A DNA stretch of 64,000 bases from Kocuria subflava (GTDB lineage Bacteria; Actinomycetota; Actinomycetes; Actinomycetales; Micrococcaceae): assembly GCF_012163155.1 (NCBI RefSeq), contig NZ_JAAVUN010000008.1:42717-106716 (forward strand), read 5' to 3'. The translations under genes and the position numbers were made by a program. Shown here piece by piece: positions 34,808 to 42,865 of this stretch (position 1 is its first letter; every line of letters starts with the position of its first letter). Below the pieces are notes generated by a model, which made no database searches, was not told the DNA's origin, and was given only the letters and a program-made list of their open reading frames with translations.

Positions 34808-34880
34808 GCACCCAACTCTAGGCGGGACATCCACTTCACGGTGGACCCAGAACGCAGGTGGGTCACCTACCATGACGGCC
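34808..34880. promoter_or_regulatory. divergent leaderless promoters of rsmI and the mannosyltransferase
   Basis: Minus -10 TAGAGT (34815-34820) lies 7 nt before the rsmI GTG; plus -10 TACCAT (34868-34873) lies 7 nt before a mannosyltransferase GTG at 34881. The whole intergenic region is 73 nt. -35 boxes are not clear on either strand. Confidence 0.55.
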
Positions 34881-36569
34881 GTGACCTCATCCCCCCAAGC
34901 CCCCGAACCCAACGGCCCGGATTCCGCCGCCTCGCTAGCCTCCGGCAGCACCGCCGCGCGTTGCGCCACGGCATCCCGGGCGTGGGCACCGGCCCGGCAG
35001 GCACCCCAGGACCGGGTGCAGTTGCGCGAACGCCTCCTGCCCGGTTGGGCACCTGTGGCCGGCTGGATGTGGATCCTTCCCGTGTTGCCGGTGGTGTTGG
35101 GCGCCATCTTGCGGTTCTGGCAGCTCAGCCGCCCCCAGGACATTGCTTTTGACGAGACCTATTACGTCAAGGACGGCTGGGCCCTGGTGCTATCCGGCTA
35201 CGAACAACAGTGGCCGGAAAACGCCGACGACGGCTTCTCCAGCGGAAATGTTCCCAGCCCCACGGGAGAAGCGTCATTCGTGGTGCACCCACCGCTGGGA
35301 AAACGGCTGATCGGTCTGGGGATGATGCTCTTTGGCCCCGGGGACGCCTTTGGATGGCGGTTCTTCCCCGCCGTGGCCGGGACCGCCATGATCGCCCTGG
35401 TGGTGATCGCAGCGCTGTTGATGTTCCGCTCCCCCGTGGTGGCGGCCGTGGCCGGGACACTGCTGGCCGTGGACGGTCTGCACCTGACGCATTCGCGCTT
35501 GGCTCTGCTGGACATTTTCCTGGCGTTGTTCATCCTGCTGGCCTTTGTGTTCCTGCTGCTGGACCGAGTTGACGGCCGCCTGCGGCTGGTCAAACGTCTG
35601 ACGGACCCCGAACGCCCGCCACAGCCCGATCCATACCTGGCAGGACCGTGGCTGGGCATCCGGTGGTGGCGGATCGCAGCTGGGATTTCCTGCGGGCTGG
35701 CCATAGGCGTCAAGTGGAACGCTTTGTACTACGTGGCAGCGCTGGGGCTGATCACCGTGGCCTGGGACCTGGGCGCTCGCCGCGCGGCCGGAGTGCGGAT
35801 GTGGTTTCCGGCCGGTGTTCTCAAGGACGGCTTGTTCGCCTTCGTCTCCATGATCCCCGTGGCCGCCCTGACCTATCTGGCCACCTGGACCGGTTGGTTG
35901 CGGACCTCAGGCGGGTACCACCGCCAGTGGGCCGCCAACAATCCGGGCGAAGGCGTGCAGTGGTTACCAGAGTCCCTGCGCTCGCTGTGGGAGTACCACA
36001 AGGCGGCGTACAACTTCCACGTAGGCCTGGATGCAACGCACACCTACATGGCCGGGCCGGCCCAGTGGCCGATCCTGGGCCGCCCAACGTCCTACTTCTA
36101 CGAATCCCTGCAGAACGGAGAGGGCGGCTGCACGGCCTCCAACTGCTCCCAGGCCATTCTGAACGTGGGCAACCCGGTCATCTGGTGGTCAGCCATTCCG
36201 GTGATAATCACGCTGCTGGTGCTGGCCCTGGTGTGGCGCCGTTGGCGATTCGACTGGCGGTTGCTCTCTCCCTTGGCACTGGTGGCCGTGGGCTGGTTGC
36301 CGTGGTTCGCCTTCCCCGAGCGCACCCAGTTCTTCTTCTACGCACTGCCGTACGTACCGTTCATGGTGTTGCTGCTGGCTGCAGGGGTGAGCATGCTGAT
36401 CCCCGGCCCGGAAACCCCACAGGTGCACCGGGTGCTCAGCTGGAGCGTGATCGGTCTGTGGCTGGTGTTGGTCCTAGCGGTGGCCGCCTACTTCTGGCCC
36501 ATCTGGTCAGCCCAAGTCATCTCCTATGATGCCTGGCACCAACGCATGTGGTTCCCCAGCTGGATCTGA
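34881..36569 (+). CDS. dolichyl-phosphate-mannose--protein mannosyltransferase (GT39, PMT)
   Basis: A 562-residue polytopic GT39 enzyme. It moves mannose from polyprenyl-phosphate mannose to Ser/Thr of exported proteins. Seen: the catalytic loop AFDETYYVKDGWALV with its acidic residue after helix 1, HPPLGKRLIGLG, HLTHSRLALLDIFLALF, GIKWN-type AIGVKWNALYYV, and the C-terminal FPERTQFFFYALPYVPF. About 9-11 membrane helices. GTG at 34881 is preferred because of the leaderless -10; ATG at 34872 is the alternative. Targets could include the secreted proteins of this region; this is inference. Confidence 0.93.
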   Translation: MTSSPQAPEPNGPDSAASLASGSTAARCATASRAWAPARQAPQDRVQLRERLLPGWAPVAGWMWILPVLPVVLGAILRFWQLSRPQDIAFDETYYVKDGWALVLSGYEQQWPENADDGFSSGNVPSPTGEASFVVHPPLGKRLIGLGMMLFGPGDAFGWRFFPAVAGTAMIALVVIAALLMFRSPVVAAVAGTLLAVDGLHLTHSRLALLDIFLALFILLAFVFLLLDRVDGRLRLVKRLTDPERPPQPDPYLAGPWLGIRWWRIAAGISCGLAIGVKWNALYYVAALGLITVAWDLGARRAAGVRMWFPAGVLKDGLFAFVSMIPVAALTYLATWTGWLRTSGGYHRQWAANNPGEGVQWLPESLRSLWEYHKAAYNFHVGLDATHTYMAGPAQWPILGRPTSYFYESLQNGEGGCTASNCSQAILNVGNPVIWWSAIPVIITLLVLALVWRRWRFDWRLLSPLALVAVGWLPWFAFPERTQFFFYALPYVPFMVLLLAAGVSMLIPGPETPQVHRVLSWSVIGLWLVLVLAVAAYFWPIWSAQVISYDAWHQRMWFPSWI

Positions 36570-36578
36570 CGGAGCCAC

Positions 36579-37571
36579 TCAACACACACGACGCCGCAGC
36601 GCCCGGCGCCCCCACAGGATCACGGCCGCGCATCCCGCCACGGTCAGCAGCGCCACGGTGGCCGCGGCGTCAATCCAGAACTGTGTGGGGTAGAGCCGGA
36701 TCAAGGTGTCCGAGAGACTGAAGGTCCAGGTTCCATCGGCAAAGAACAGGCTGTGGAACGTGGTGAAGAACCATTCCCAGGAGAGCATCCCCACCACAGC
36801 CAGCACCGCCAGCGCGGCAATGGTCACCCATGCACCCCGCATTGCGGCCCGGATCAAGCCCGCCGCATCACGTCTGCGGCGCAGCACCACGGCCACCAGC
36901 GCCACCAGGACCACGCCCACAGCTGCAGCCAGACCGAGCTGCATGACGTATTTGACGTCCGTCATGTGGGAGATTTCCTCTGGACGGAACCAGGCCAAGC
37001 CGTTGGCCGTTCGGACATCGCCCAGGAAACTGGGCGGGGCCCAGTTGAGGATGTAGTCCACACCGTGCGAGCCCAGGCTCATGCGTTGCCCGGGCCCGAA
37101 TCCATAAGGGTCATCCGGGAAACCCGGGCGGTTGTACTCGATCCACAGAAACACCGGGGAAGCCACCAAGCGCACCGCCACCGCCAGCAGCCCCAGTGGC
37201 ACGGCCAACCCCACCAGGAATCGAGTGAGCAATCGCAGCCCCGTGGCCGCTTCGGCGTCGTGGTCATCCCGGAAAGCACCGGCCTGATCCGTGGCGCTGC
37301 GGGAGCCTGCAGGTTCAGGGTTGTCCTCCCAGGGGCCGACCGCACCACGGTGGGTTGAGGTGGCCGAGGCCGGGTTCCCGTCGGGACCCACAGCACGCAT
37401 GGAGCCGGTCTCCGTGGGAATGTTGCCCAGCAGGTCCATGGAACCGGTGGGGGTCACGGCTGCGTTCAGCCGCCCCCAGTCCTCACCGGTGTCCTTGCCT
37501 GCCGCAGTGCTGCCGGTGCCCTCCCGTGATGACTGGGATCGGCCGGTGGAACGGGGTTGGCGTGGGCTCAC
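36579..37571 (-). CDS. TIGR01906 (DUF1461) family membrane protein
   Basis: A 330-residue protein: about 105 hydrophilic, Gly/Ser-rich residues, then membrane helices at about 113-140, 205-230, 245-270 and 305-325. Family signatures: EISHMTDVKYVMQ before helix 2 and FFTTFHSLFFADGTW...DTLIRLYPTQFWID in the extracellular loop. The family's role is unknown. GTG start after GAAAGAAG. It ends 9 nt from the convergent mannosyltransferase gene and begins 34 nt after the Trm112-like gene. Confidence 0.85.
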   Translation of the reverse strand: MSPRQPRSTGRSQSSREGTGSTAAGKDTGEDWGRLNAAVTPTGSMDLLGNIPTETGSMRAVGPDGNPASATSTHRGAVGPWEDNPEPAGSRSATDQAGAFRDDHDAEAATGLRLLTRFLVGLAVPLGLLAVAVRLVASPVFLWIEYNRPGFPDDPYGFGPGQRMSLGSHGVDYILNWAPPSFLGDVRTANGLAWFRPEEISHMTDVKYVMQLGLAAAVGVVLVALVAVVLRRRRDAAGLIRAAMRGAWVTIAALAVLAVVGMLSWEWFFTTFHSLFFADGTWTFSLSDTLIRLYPTQFWIDAAATVALLTVAGCAAVILWGRRALRRRVC

Positions 37572-37605
37572 GGGGCTACTTCTTTCACAGGCAACCCCGG
37601 CGCGC

Positions 37606-37839
37606 TCACGATGCGTCTGGCGTCTGGGTCAGGGGCAGAAAATTGGGAATCCCGTCAACCACGGGAAACACAGGATGAACGCCCTCACTGTAGGGGCGTT
37701 CACTCATCAAATGGTGGTCATCAACGGCCACCAGTTTGGCACGTGTCATGGGGCAACGGATCACGGCACGCAAAGCCGGTGACAGGCTGGAGACTCCGTC
37801 GCCACGTCGCATACGGGGAGGTTCGGGGGTTGCAGTCAT
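37606..37839 (-). CDS. Trm112-like small protein
   Basis: A protein of 77 residues from ATG 37839 (a GTG at 37884 gives 92). The family pattern is LRAVIRCPMTRAKLV near 20-35 and VHPVFPVVDGIPNFLP near the end, as in bacterial Trm112/YcaR-type proteins. Only one Cys is present, so no zinc knuckle can form. Family members are small partners of methyltransferases or of unknown function. Second-last of the whiB-DUF3499-Trm112-TIGR01906 run, an order often kept in actinobacteria. Confidence 0.75.
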   Translation of the reverse strand: MTATPEPPRMRRGDGVSSLSPALRAVIRCPMTRAKLVAVDDHHLMSERPYSEGVHPVFPVVDGIPNFLPLTQTPDAS

Positions 37840-37928
37840 GGGTGCTGTCTTTCCGTGGCCCGCGGGGGTTGGGGGGGTCTTCACCGGCTCGTCTGCTCAA
37901 GAGTTGGACCACTCAGGAGTCGGTCCAC

Positions 37929-38540
37929 TCAAGAATCGGAACGGGGACGACGCCGCAAGTGCGGTATCCGCATCCCCTTGGGCTGAGCGGGGGTGGAGTC
38001 ACGGATCATCTCACGCTCGGAGTCCTGGTGGAAAAAGATTTCATTGACCAAGGACTCCTCGCCGTCATACGACTCTTGGGCGGAGGGTCCTGATTCTTGG
38101 GCCGAGGGCTCTGACTCTTGGCGGGCGGACTCACGGTCCTGCCTCGAGGGTTCAGGGCTCGTGCTGACCGGCGCAGACCGCTGCATGGCGGGCTCAGCCC
38201 TCTGCGACCGGGCTTCGGCCACAACCGGGTCAGGCTTGCCCAGCGTGGTTGGCTGGTGAACAGGGGCCAAGGGCGTCACGGAGGCGTGGGAAGCCGCCTG
38301 AGTGTCCTGATCGATCCCCGGAACCTCCACCCGCAGGATCTCCCATCCACGCGGAGCAGTCATCCGCTGGGCATGGGTTTCACAGAGGTCGTAGGCGTGG
38401 GGTTCGTTGTGCACGGACAAGGGGCCCACCACAGCGGTGGAATCCGCGTAAACGTAGGTCAGGGTGTACAGCGCTTCACGCTTGCACCCCTGACGGGAGC
38501 ACAGCCGCGCCAGGGGCGCCTCAGATTGTGTGTCCACCAC
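37929..38540 (-). CDS. DUF3499 family protein
   Basis: A 203-residue actinobacterial protein. The conserved domain (1-75) has the Cys pattern LCSRQGCKREA and YDLCETHAQRMTAPRGW, a probable zinc site of three Cys plus His. The remaining 125 residues are Ser/Glu/Gln-rich and probably disordered, with short repeats of SAQES. No function is known for the family. GTG start 15 nt after the whiB stop, so it is co-transcribed with whiB; linkage to WhiB2 is conserved in actinobacteria. Confidence 0.9.
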   Translation of the reverse strand: MVDTQSEAPLARLCSRQGCKREALYTLTYVYADSTAVVGPLSVHNEPHAYDLCETHAQRMTAPRGWEILRVEVPGIDQDTQAASHASVTPLAPVHQPTTLGKPDPVVAEARSQRAEPAMQRSAPVSTSPEPSRQDRESARQESEPSAQESGPSAQESYDGEESLVNEIFFHQDSEREMIRDSTPAQPKGMRIPHLRRRPRSDS

Positions 38541-38555
38541 AGGAGAGGATTCGGA

Positions 38556-39023
38556 TCAGCGGCCTGCGCGGCGCAGACGGCGTCGTTCACGCTCGGAGAG
38601 GCCACCCCAGATGCCGAACTTCTCATCGTGGGCCATGGCGTAGTCCAGGCATTCCGATTTGACCGGGCAGGCCTCACACACGCGCTTGGCGTCACGCGTG
38701 GAACCGCCCTTTTCCGGGAAGAAGGCTTCCGGGTCCGTCTGGGCACACAGCGCATCCGTCTGCCATGCCAACTCGCCTTCATCGCCGTCGATCCCGTAGG
38801 CCCCGGCAACCGCCTGCCAGATGGAACCGGGCACGGCCGCTGCATCGGTGACGTGCTCGGGGGCCTCAGCTGTGAGCTGCTGACGCTGGTTGGAATCCGT
38901 GTAGCGCTGCGCTGCGTCAGCATCCACCGGATCCAGGAACCAATCCTGCGGAACAGAACGGCTTCCCCGCCGCCGCCGTGCGGCCTGCGCCACCTCTGCG
39001 CGGTGATAGGCGGGCTCTCCCAT
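38556..39023 (-). CDS. whiB: WhiB family Fe-S transcription factor (WhiB2 type)
   Basis: A 155-residue WhiB protein. Four Cys ligate a [4Fe-4S] cluster: ALCAQTDPEAFFPEKGG, then CEACPVKSEC. The turn motif GIWGGLSERERRRLRR follows and contacts sigma factor or DNA. The N-terminal 75 residues are an extra low-complexity region, as in WhiB2/WhmD. The ATG at 39023 follows AAGGAATGAC. WhiB2 controls septation and cell division in relatives; the DUF3499 neighbour supports the WhiB2 assignment. Confidence 0.93.
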   Translation of the reverse strand: MGEPAYHRAEVAQAARRRRGSRSVPQDWFLDPVDADAAQRYTDSNQRQQLTAEAPEHVTDAAAVPGSIWQAVAGAYGIDGDEGELAWQTDALCAQTDPEAFFPEKGGSTRDAKRVCEACPVKSECLDYAMAHDEKFGIWGGLSERERRRLRRAGR

Positions 39024-39193
39024 GTCATTCCTTCCGGTCAGTTGGCAAGACGTGGAGTCTTCACTTCTCTTGAGGGGCGGGTACAGGCCCACCGGTTCCG
39101 CTCGAGGACGCGCTGACCTAAACTTCTGGGGTCTGCGAATCGGGGGCTCCGAGCACCGGAGTGGGGCCTTCACGGCACCTCGCCACGGCATTA

Positions 39194-39223
39194 ATTACAC
39201 GCTTGTAAGCACCTGAACGTCAA
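39194..39223 (-). promoter_or_regulatory. sigma-70-like promoter of the whiB unit
   Basis: On the minus strand TTGACG (39218-39223) and TGTAAT (39194-39199) are separated by 18 nt, the best consensus-like promoter in the window. The transcript would have a leader of about 160 nt before the whiB ATG. Confidence 0.6.
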
Positions 39224-39357
39224 GCTCGGATCCCAGGTTGGCAACTCCCGCCTGCACCACACAACCGCCGTGACGCGGTAGGCGGCAAGCAAAATCTCCG
39301 CACGTCACACGCATCCACACCCTGGATTCAGGGCAGTTCACCGAATCGGAGGCCACT

Positions 39358-40155
39358 TTGCCCACGATCTCCTCACCCCGCAGTGCTCAGCCACAGTCCG
39401 TGCCGGCGCTGCTGCAGTCCATGGCCCAGCAGCCCACCCCCGCTCTGGTGTTCTACGGTCACGACGGCGGACGCGTGGAACTTTCCGGCCGGGTCCTGGA
39501 GAACTGGGTGGCCAAGACCGCCAATCTGCTGGTGGATGACCTGGGCCTGATGCCCGCAGACCGGGTGCTGCTGGAGCCCCCCGTGCATTGGCGTACCGCC
39601 GTGGTGGTGGCCGGTGTTTGGCGTGTTGGGGCCACGGTGGTGTTGGCGGATTCATCCGAAAACAATGGCGCCGGCGTGGCTTTGGCTGTGACCATGGCAC
39701 CCGACGCGCAGCGGTCCTCTGCTGAAGGTGACGTGTTCGGCGCGGCCGCAGGCGACCTGATGGTGCTGGCCTACCCCGCGCTGGCCATGGAACTGGACCC
39801 CAGTTTGCTGCCGGCCGGTGCCATCGACTTCTGCGCGGAGATCCGCGCCCATGGGGACCACTACGCGGATGCCGGGGCGTCAGCAGCTGACCAGGAACTT
39901 GCGGTGGTCGGCCACAGCCAGCACCTCTCACTAGCCGAGCTCATGGCACAAGCACAGGAGCAGGCAGCAGACCTGCGCACGGGGTCAGGCCCGGTGAATG
40001 CGGTTCACCTCAACACGGCAACCTGGTCACCTGAGAGTTTCGCCCGCCTGCTGGCGGCGTGGATGACAGGCACCACGGTGGTGATCACGGACCGCCCGGG
40101 AACAGACGTGGCGCATCTTCTGTCCACCGAGCGCGTGGGGCTCACCTGGAGCTGA
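39358..40155 (+). CDS. TIGR03089 family protein (AMP-ligase-like fragment)
   Basis: A 265-residue protein of an actinobacterial family that resembles the N-terminal part of acyl-CoA synthetases but lacks their AMP-binding signature. Seen: ALVFYGHDGGRVELSGRVLENWVAKTANLL, GLMPADRVLLEPPVHWRTAVVVAGVWRVGATVVLA and HSQHLSLAELM. Catalysis is unlikely. TTG start is supported by GGAGG five nt upstream. Its end overlaps the convergent gtrA-family gene by 14 nt. Confidence 0.8.
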   Translation: MPTISSPRSAQPQSVPALLQSMAQQPTPALVFYGHDGGRVELSGRVLENWVAKTANLLVDDLGLMPADRVLLEPPVHWRTAVVVAGVWRVGATVVLADSSENNGAGVALAVTMAPDAQRSSAEGDVFGAAAGDLMVLAYPALAMELDPSLLPAGAIDFCAEIRAHGDHYADAGASAADQELAVVGHSQHLSLAELMAQAQEQAADLRTGSGPVNAVHLNTATWSPESFARLLAAWMTGTTVVITDRPGTDVAHLLSTERVGLTWS

Positions 40156-40822
40156 GGTCGTCGTCGTCCGTTCGTGTCTGCGTCGTCGTTGCTGCGGTGT
40201 GCGGTGAGGAACTGGAATCAGTGGCTGCTGCAGCAGCCGTTTCCCCCGCCTTGGGCTTGACCACCGGCAGGCGCCCGGTGATGGCAGCCATCTCTGAGGC
40301 GGTGGAGGGGGCAAAGCCGGGTTCGTCATCGAGCTTGACCGCGTACACCCAGAATCGGTATGCGAAGTAGCGGAAAATCGTTCCCAGGGCAGTGCCCACG
40401 ATGGTTCCGGAAATGAACGACGCCGTTGGGCTGGTCAGGTTCAGTACGTAGTAGCTGACCACCACACACAGCAGTTCAATGGCCATGCCGATCGCGTTGG
40501 CAATCAGGAATTGCACCAATTCCTTCTTGGTGTCCGACTGCCGTTTGTCCCGGAAGGTCCAGTACCGGTTGGCCACCCAGGAGAACAACGTGGCCACCAC
40601 CGTGGCAATCGCCTTGGCCTTGACGTGCCCACCCTCCTGGAAGACGGTGTGCATCAGAATCCAGACCACACCGGCATTGACCAGGAATGCCAGGCCACCC
40701 ACGGTGCCGAACTTCATCAGTTCGGCCACAAACAGGTGCCAGGCAGCTTTGAAACGATTGATCATGTGAAACAGGCTTTCGAATGGGTTTCGCTCAATGC
40801 GCCTGTTGTCCTCATGAGTCAC
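40142..40822 (-). CDS. GtrA family membrane protein
   Basis: A 226-residue protein with four membrane helices (about 35-60, 68-85, 100-122, 130-155) of the GtrA/DPMS1 group: LMKFGTVGGLAFLVNAGVVW and FSWVANRYWTFRDKR, then FRYFAYRFWVYA. Such proteins flip polyprenyl-phosphate sugars or assist sugar decoration of envelope polymers. The C-terminal 60 residues are Ala/Ser/Thr-rich and hydrophilic. A -10 (TATGAT) is on the minus strand at 40870-40875, back-to-back with the purK promoter. Confidence 0.88.
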   Translation of the reverse strand: MTHEDNRRIERNPFESLFHMINRFKAAWHLFVAELMKFGTVGGLAFLVNAGVVWILMHTVFQEGGHVKAKAIATVVATLFSWVANRYWTFRDKRQSDTKKELVQFLIANAIGMAIELLCVVVSYYVLNLTSPTASFISGTIVGTALGTIFRYFAYRFWVYAVKLDDEPGFAPSTASEMAAITGRLPVVKPKAGETAAAAATDSSSSPHTAATTTQTRTDDDDLSSR

Positions 40823-40904
40823 GGGGCTGACGGTTTGGCTCAGCCGTGCCAGGGGCAGCGCGTGCGCCCATCATAAGCACCCAGGCGAGTATTACCCTGG
40901 TGGG

Positions 40905-42125
40905 GTGAGCAACGCGACGCAGTCCTCGGAAAACACGGTCAACCGCCGTATCCCGTCCCCCGCTGCCACCACCGGCCCGGTGATCGGCGTGGTGGGCGGC
41001 GGTCAGTTGGCTCGCATGATGGGACCGGCCGCCACAGAACTCGGGATCGAGCTGCGCGTGTTGGCTGAAGCGCAGGACAGTTGTGCCATTCCCGCATCCG
41101 CCCACCACCAGGTGGGTGATTACACAGACCTGGCCACGCTGATGGACTTTGCCGACGGCGTGGATGCCTTGACCTTTGACCATGAACACGTGCCCAACCA
41201 GCATCTGCAGGCCCTGCTGACCGCAGGCGTTGCCGTGGAACCACGCCCGGAAGCTCTGGTGCACGCCCAGGACAAAATCGTCATGCGCCGCGCGGTGGAG
41301 AAACTGGGGCTGCCCAATCCGCGGTGGGCGGAGGTCTGCTCCGTTGACGAACTCGTGGACTTTGCCGCTGATCAGTGGCCCGTGGTGCTCAAGACCCCCC
41401 GCGGCGGCTACGACGGCAAGGGGGTGCTGCTGGTTCATTCGGAACAGGACGCCCGCGGTGGCACGGCAGCCGAATGGTTCAACGCCCGACGCTTCCCGGC
41501 ACTGCTGGCAGAAGAAGCCGTGCCGTTCACCCGGGAACTGTCCGCTCTGGTGGCCCGCACACCATCCGGTGAGGTCCGCTCATGGCCGGTGGTGGAATCC
41601 ATCCAGGTTGACGGGGTGTGTGATGAGGTCCTGGCACCGGCCCCCGGCCTGGATCCCGACCTTGCGCAGGCCGCCGAACAAGCCGCCCGTACCTTGGCCA
41701 CCGAGTTCAACGTCACCGGTGTGATGGCAGCTGAGCTCTTTGACGTGCCGGGACGCGGATTCCTGGTCAATGAGTTGGCCATGCGCCCGCACAATTCGGG
41801 GCACTGGACCATGGACGGCTCCGTGACCGGTCAGTTCGAACAACACCTGCGCGCCGTGCTGGACCTCCCGTTGGGTCAGACCGGGTTCATAGGCGGTGCC
41901 ACGGTGATGAAAAACATTCTGGGTGGACAGAACCCGGATCTGTTTCAGGGGTTCACCACCGCCATGAGTCGCGTACCCGCTGCCAAGATTCACCTGTACG
42001 GGAAAGGCGTTCGGTTCGGCCGCAAGGTGGGCCATGTCAACGTCACCGGTCACAGCCCGCAGGATCTGCCGGAGCTGCAACAGCAGGCCGCTGAGGCGGC
42101 TCGAATCATCCGCGACGGCCACTGA
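40905..42125 (+). CDS. purK: N5-carboxyaminoimidazole ribonucleotide synthase
   Basis: A 406-residue ATP-grasp enzyme (E. coli 355) that carboxylates AIR with bicarbonate in purine synthesis. Seen: GVVGGGQLARMMG, FDHEHVPNQHL, KTPRGGYDGKGV (ATP-grasp loop), VMAAELFDVPGRGFLVNELAMRPHNSGHWT and HLYGKGVRFGRKVGHV. The GTG start lies 6 nt after a -10 TACCCT (40893-40898): a leaderless mRNA. The first 25 residues are an extension. purE follows after 156 nt. Confidence 0.96.
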   Translation: MSNATQSSENTVNRRIPSPAATTGPVIGVVGGGQLARMMGPAATELGIELRVLAEAQDSCAIPASAHHQVGDYTDLATLMDFADGVDALTFDHEHVPNQHLQALLTAGVAVEPRPEALVHAQDKIVMRRAVEKLGLPNPRWAEVCSVDELVDFAADQWPVVLKTPRGGYDGKGVLLVHSEQDARGGTAAEWFNARRFPALLAEEAVPFTRELSALVARTPSGEVRSWPVVESIQVDGVCDEVLAPAPGLDPDLAQAAEQAARTLATEFNVTGVMAAELFDVPGRGFLVNELAMRPHNSGHWTMDGSVTGQFEQHLRAVLDLPLGQTGFIGGATVMKNILGGQNPDLFQGFTTAMSRVPAAKIHLYGKGVRFGRKVGHVNVTGHSPQDLPELQQQAAEAARIIRDGH

Positions 42126-42281
42126 CCAGAGCACCAGCCCCACCAACTGCATGCAACACCACAGACCCATTACCGGCTGATCCCCAGAGAGCCGGAGTAC
42201 CGTGACGGTGCATCGACCTCGCCCACGTCAATGGGCAGATCAACCTGCTGCGGCCCCGGCCGGTTACACAAGGAGAACAGA

Positions 42282-42800
42282 ATGGATGACTCACAGCCCG
42301 TTGTGGGCGTGGTGATGGGTTCGGACTCCGATTGGTCCGTCATGGAGGCTGCTGTTGAAGTGCTGGCGGAGTTGGAGGTCCCGTGCGAGGTTGACGTGGT
42401 TTCCGCCCACCGCATGCCACACGAGATGATTCGTTACGGCGCCAACGCGGCTGAACGCGGATTGCGCGTGATCATCGCAGGCGCCGGAGGTGCTGCCCAC
42501 CTGCCGGGGATGTTGGCCTCCACCACCGTGCTTCCCGTGATCGGCGTCCCGGTCCCCTTGAAAACCTTGGACGGTTTGGATTCGTTGCTCTCGATCGTGC
42601 AAATGCCCGCCGGAGTCCCCGTGGCCACCGTCTCCATCGGCGGCGCCCGCAACGCAGGCCTCCTGGCAGCCCGCATGTTGGCAGCAGGCACTGATCCGGA
42701 CGCCCTGAAACTGCGCGCAGCCCTCGAGCGTTTCGCACAAGAGCTGAATCAGACGGCACACAGCAAGGGTGCCGCCCTGCGTGAGCGCGTGGCGGACTGA
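42282..42800 (+). CDS. purE: N5-carboxyaminoimidazole ribonucleotide mutase
   Basis: A 172-residue class I PurE. It converts N5-CAIR, the PurK product, to CAIR. Motifs: [24 protein letters not shown] (catalytic His), [15 protein letters not shown] and [16 protein letters not shown] at 42282 after AAGGAG. It is the standard partner of purK. Confidence 0.97.
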   Translation: MDDSQPVVGVVMGSDSDWSVMEAAVEVLAELEVPCEVDVVSAHRMPHEMIRYGANAAERGLRVIIAGAGGAAHLPGMLASTTVLPVIGVPVPLKTLDGLDSLLSIVQMPAGVPVATVSIGGARNAGLLAARMLAAGTDPDALKLRAALERFAQELNQTAHSKGAALRERVAD

Positions 42801-42865
42801 CCACCCGCCCTCGCCCTTCTTCAGGCCGGCACTTCCCACTTCCCCGACCCACAGGCGCTCCCCCC

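Noticed and set aside
33899..35143. Longer RsmI reading to 35143
   Set aside because: The extra 112 codons are antisense to the mannosyltransferase gene, and the leaderless signal fixes the start at 34807.
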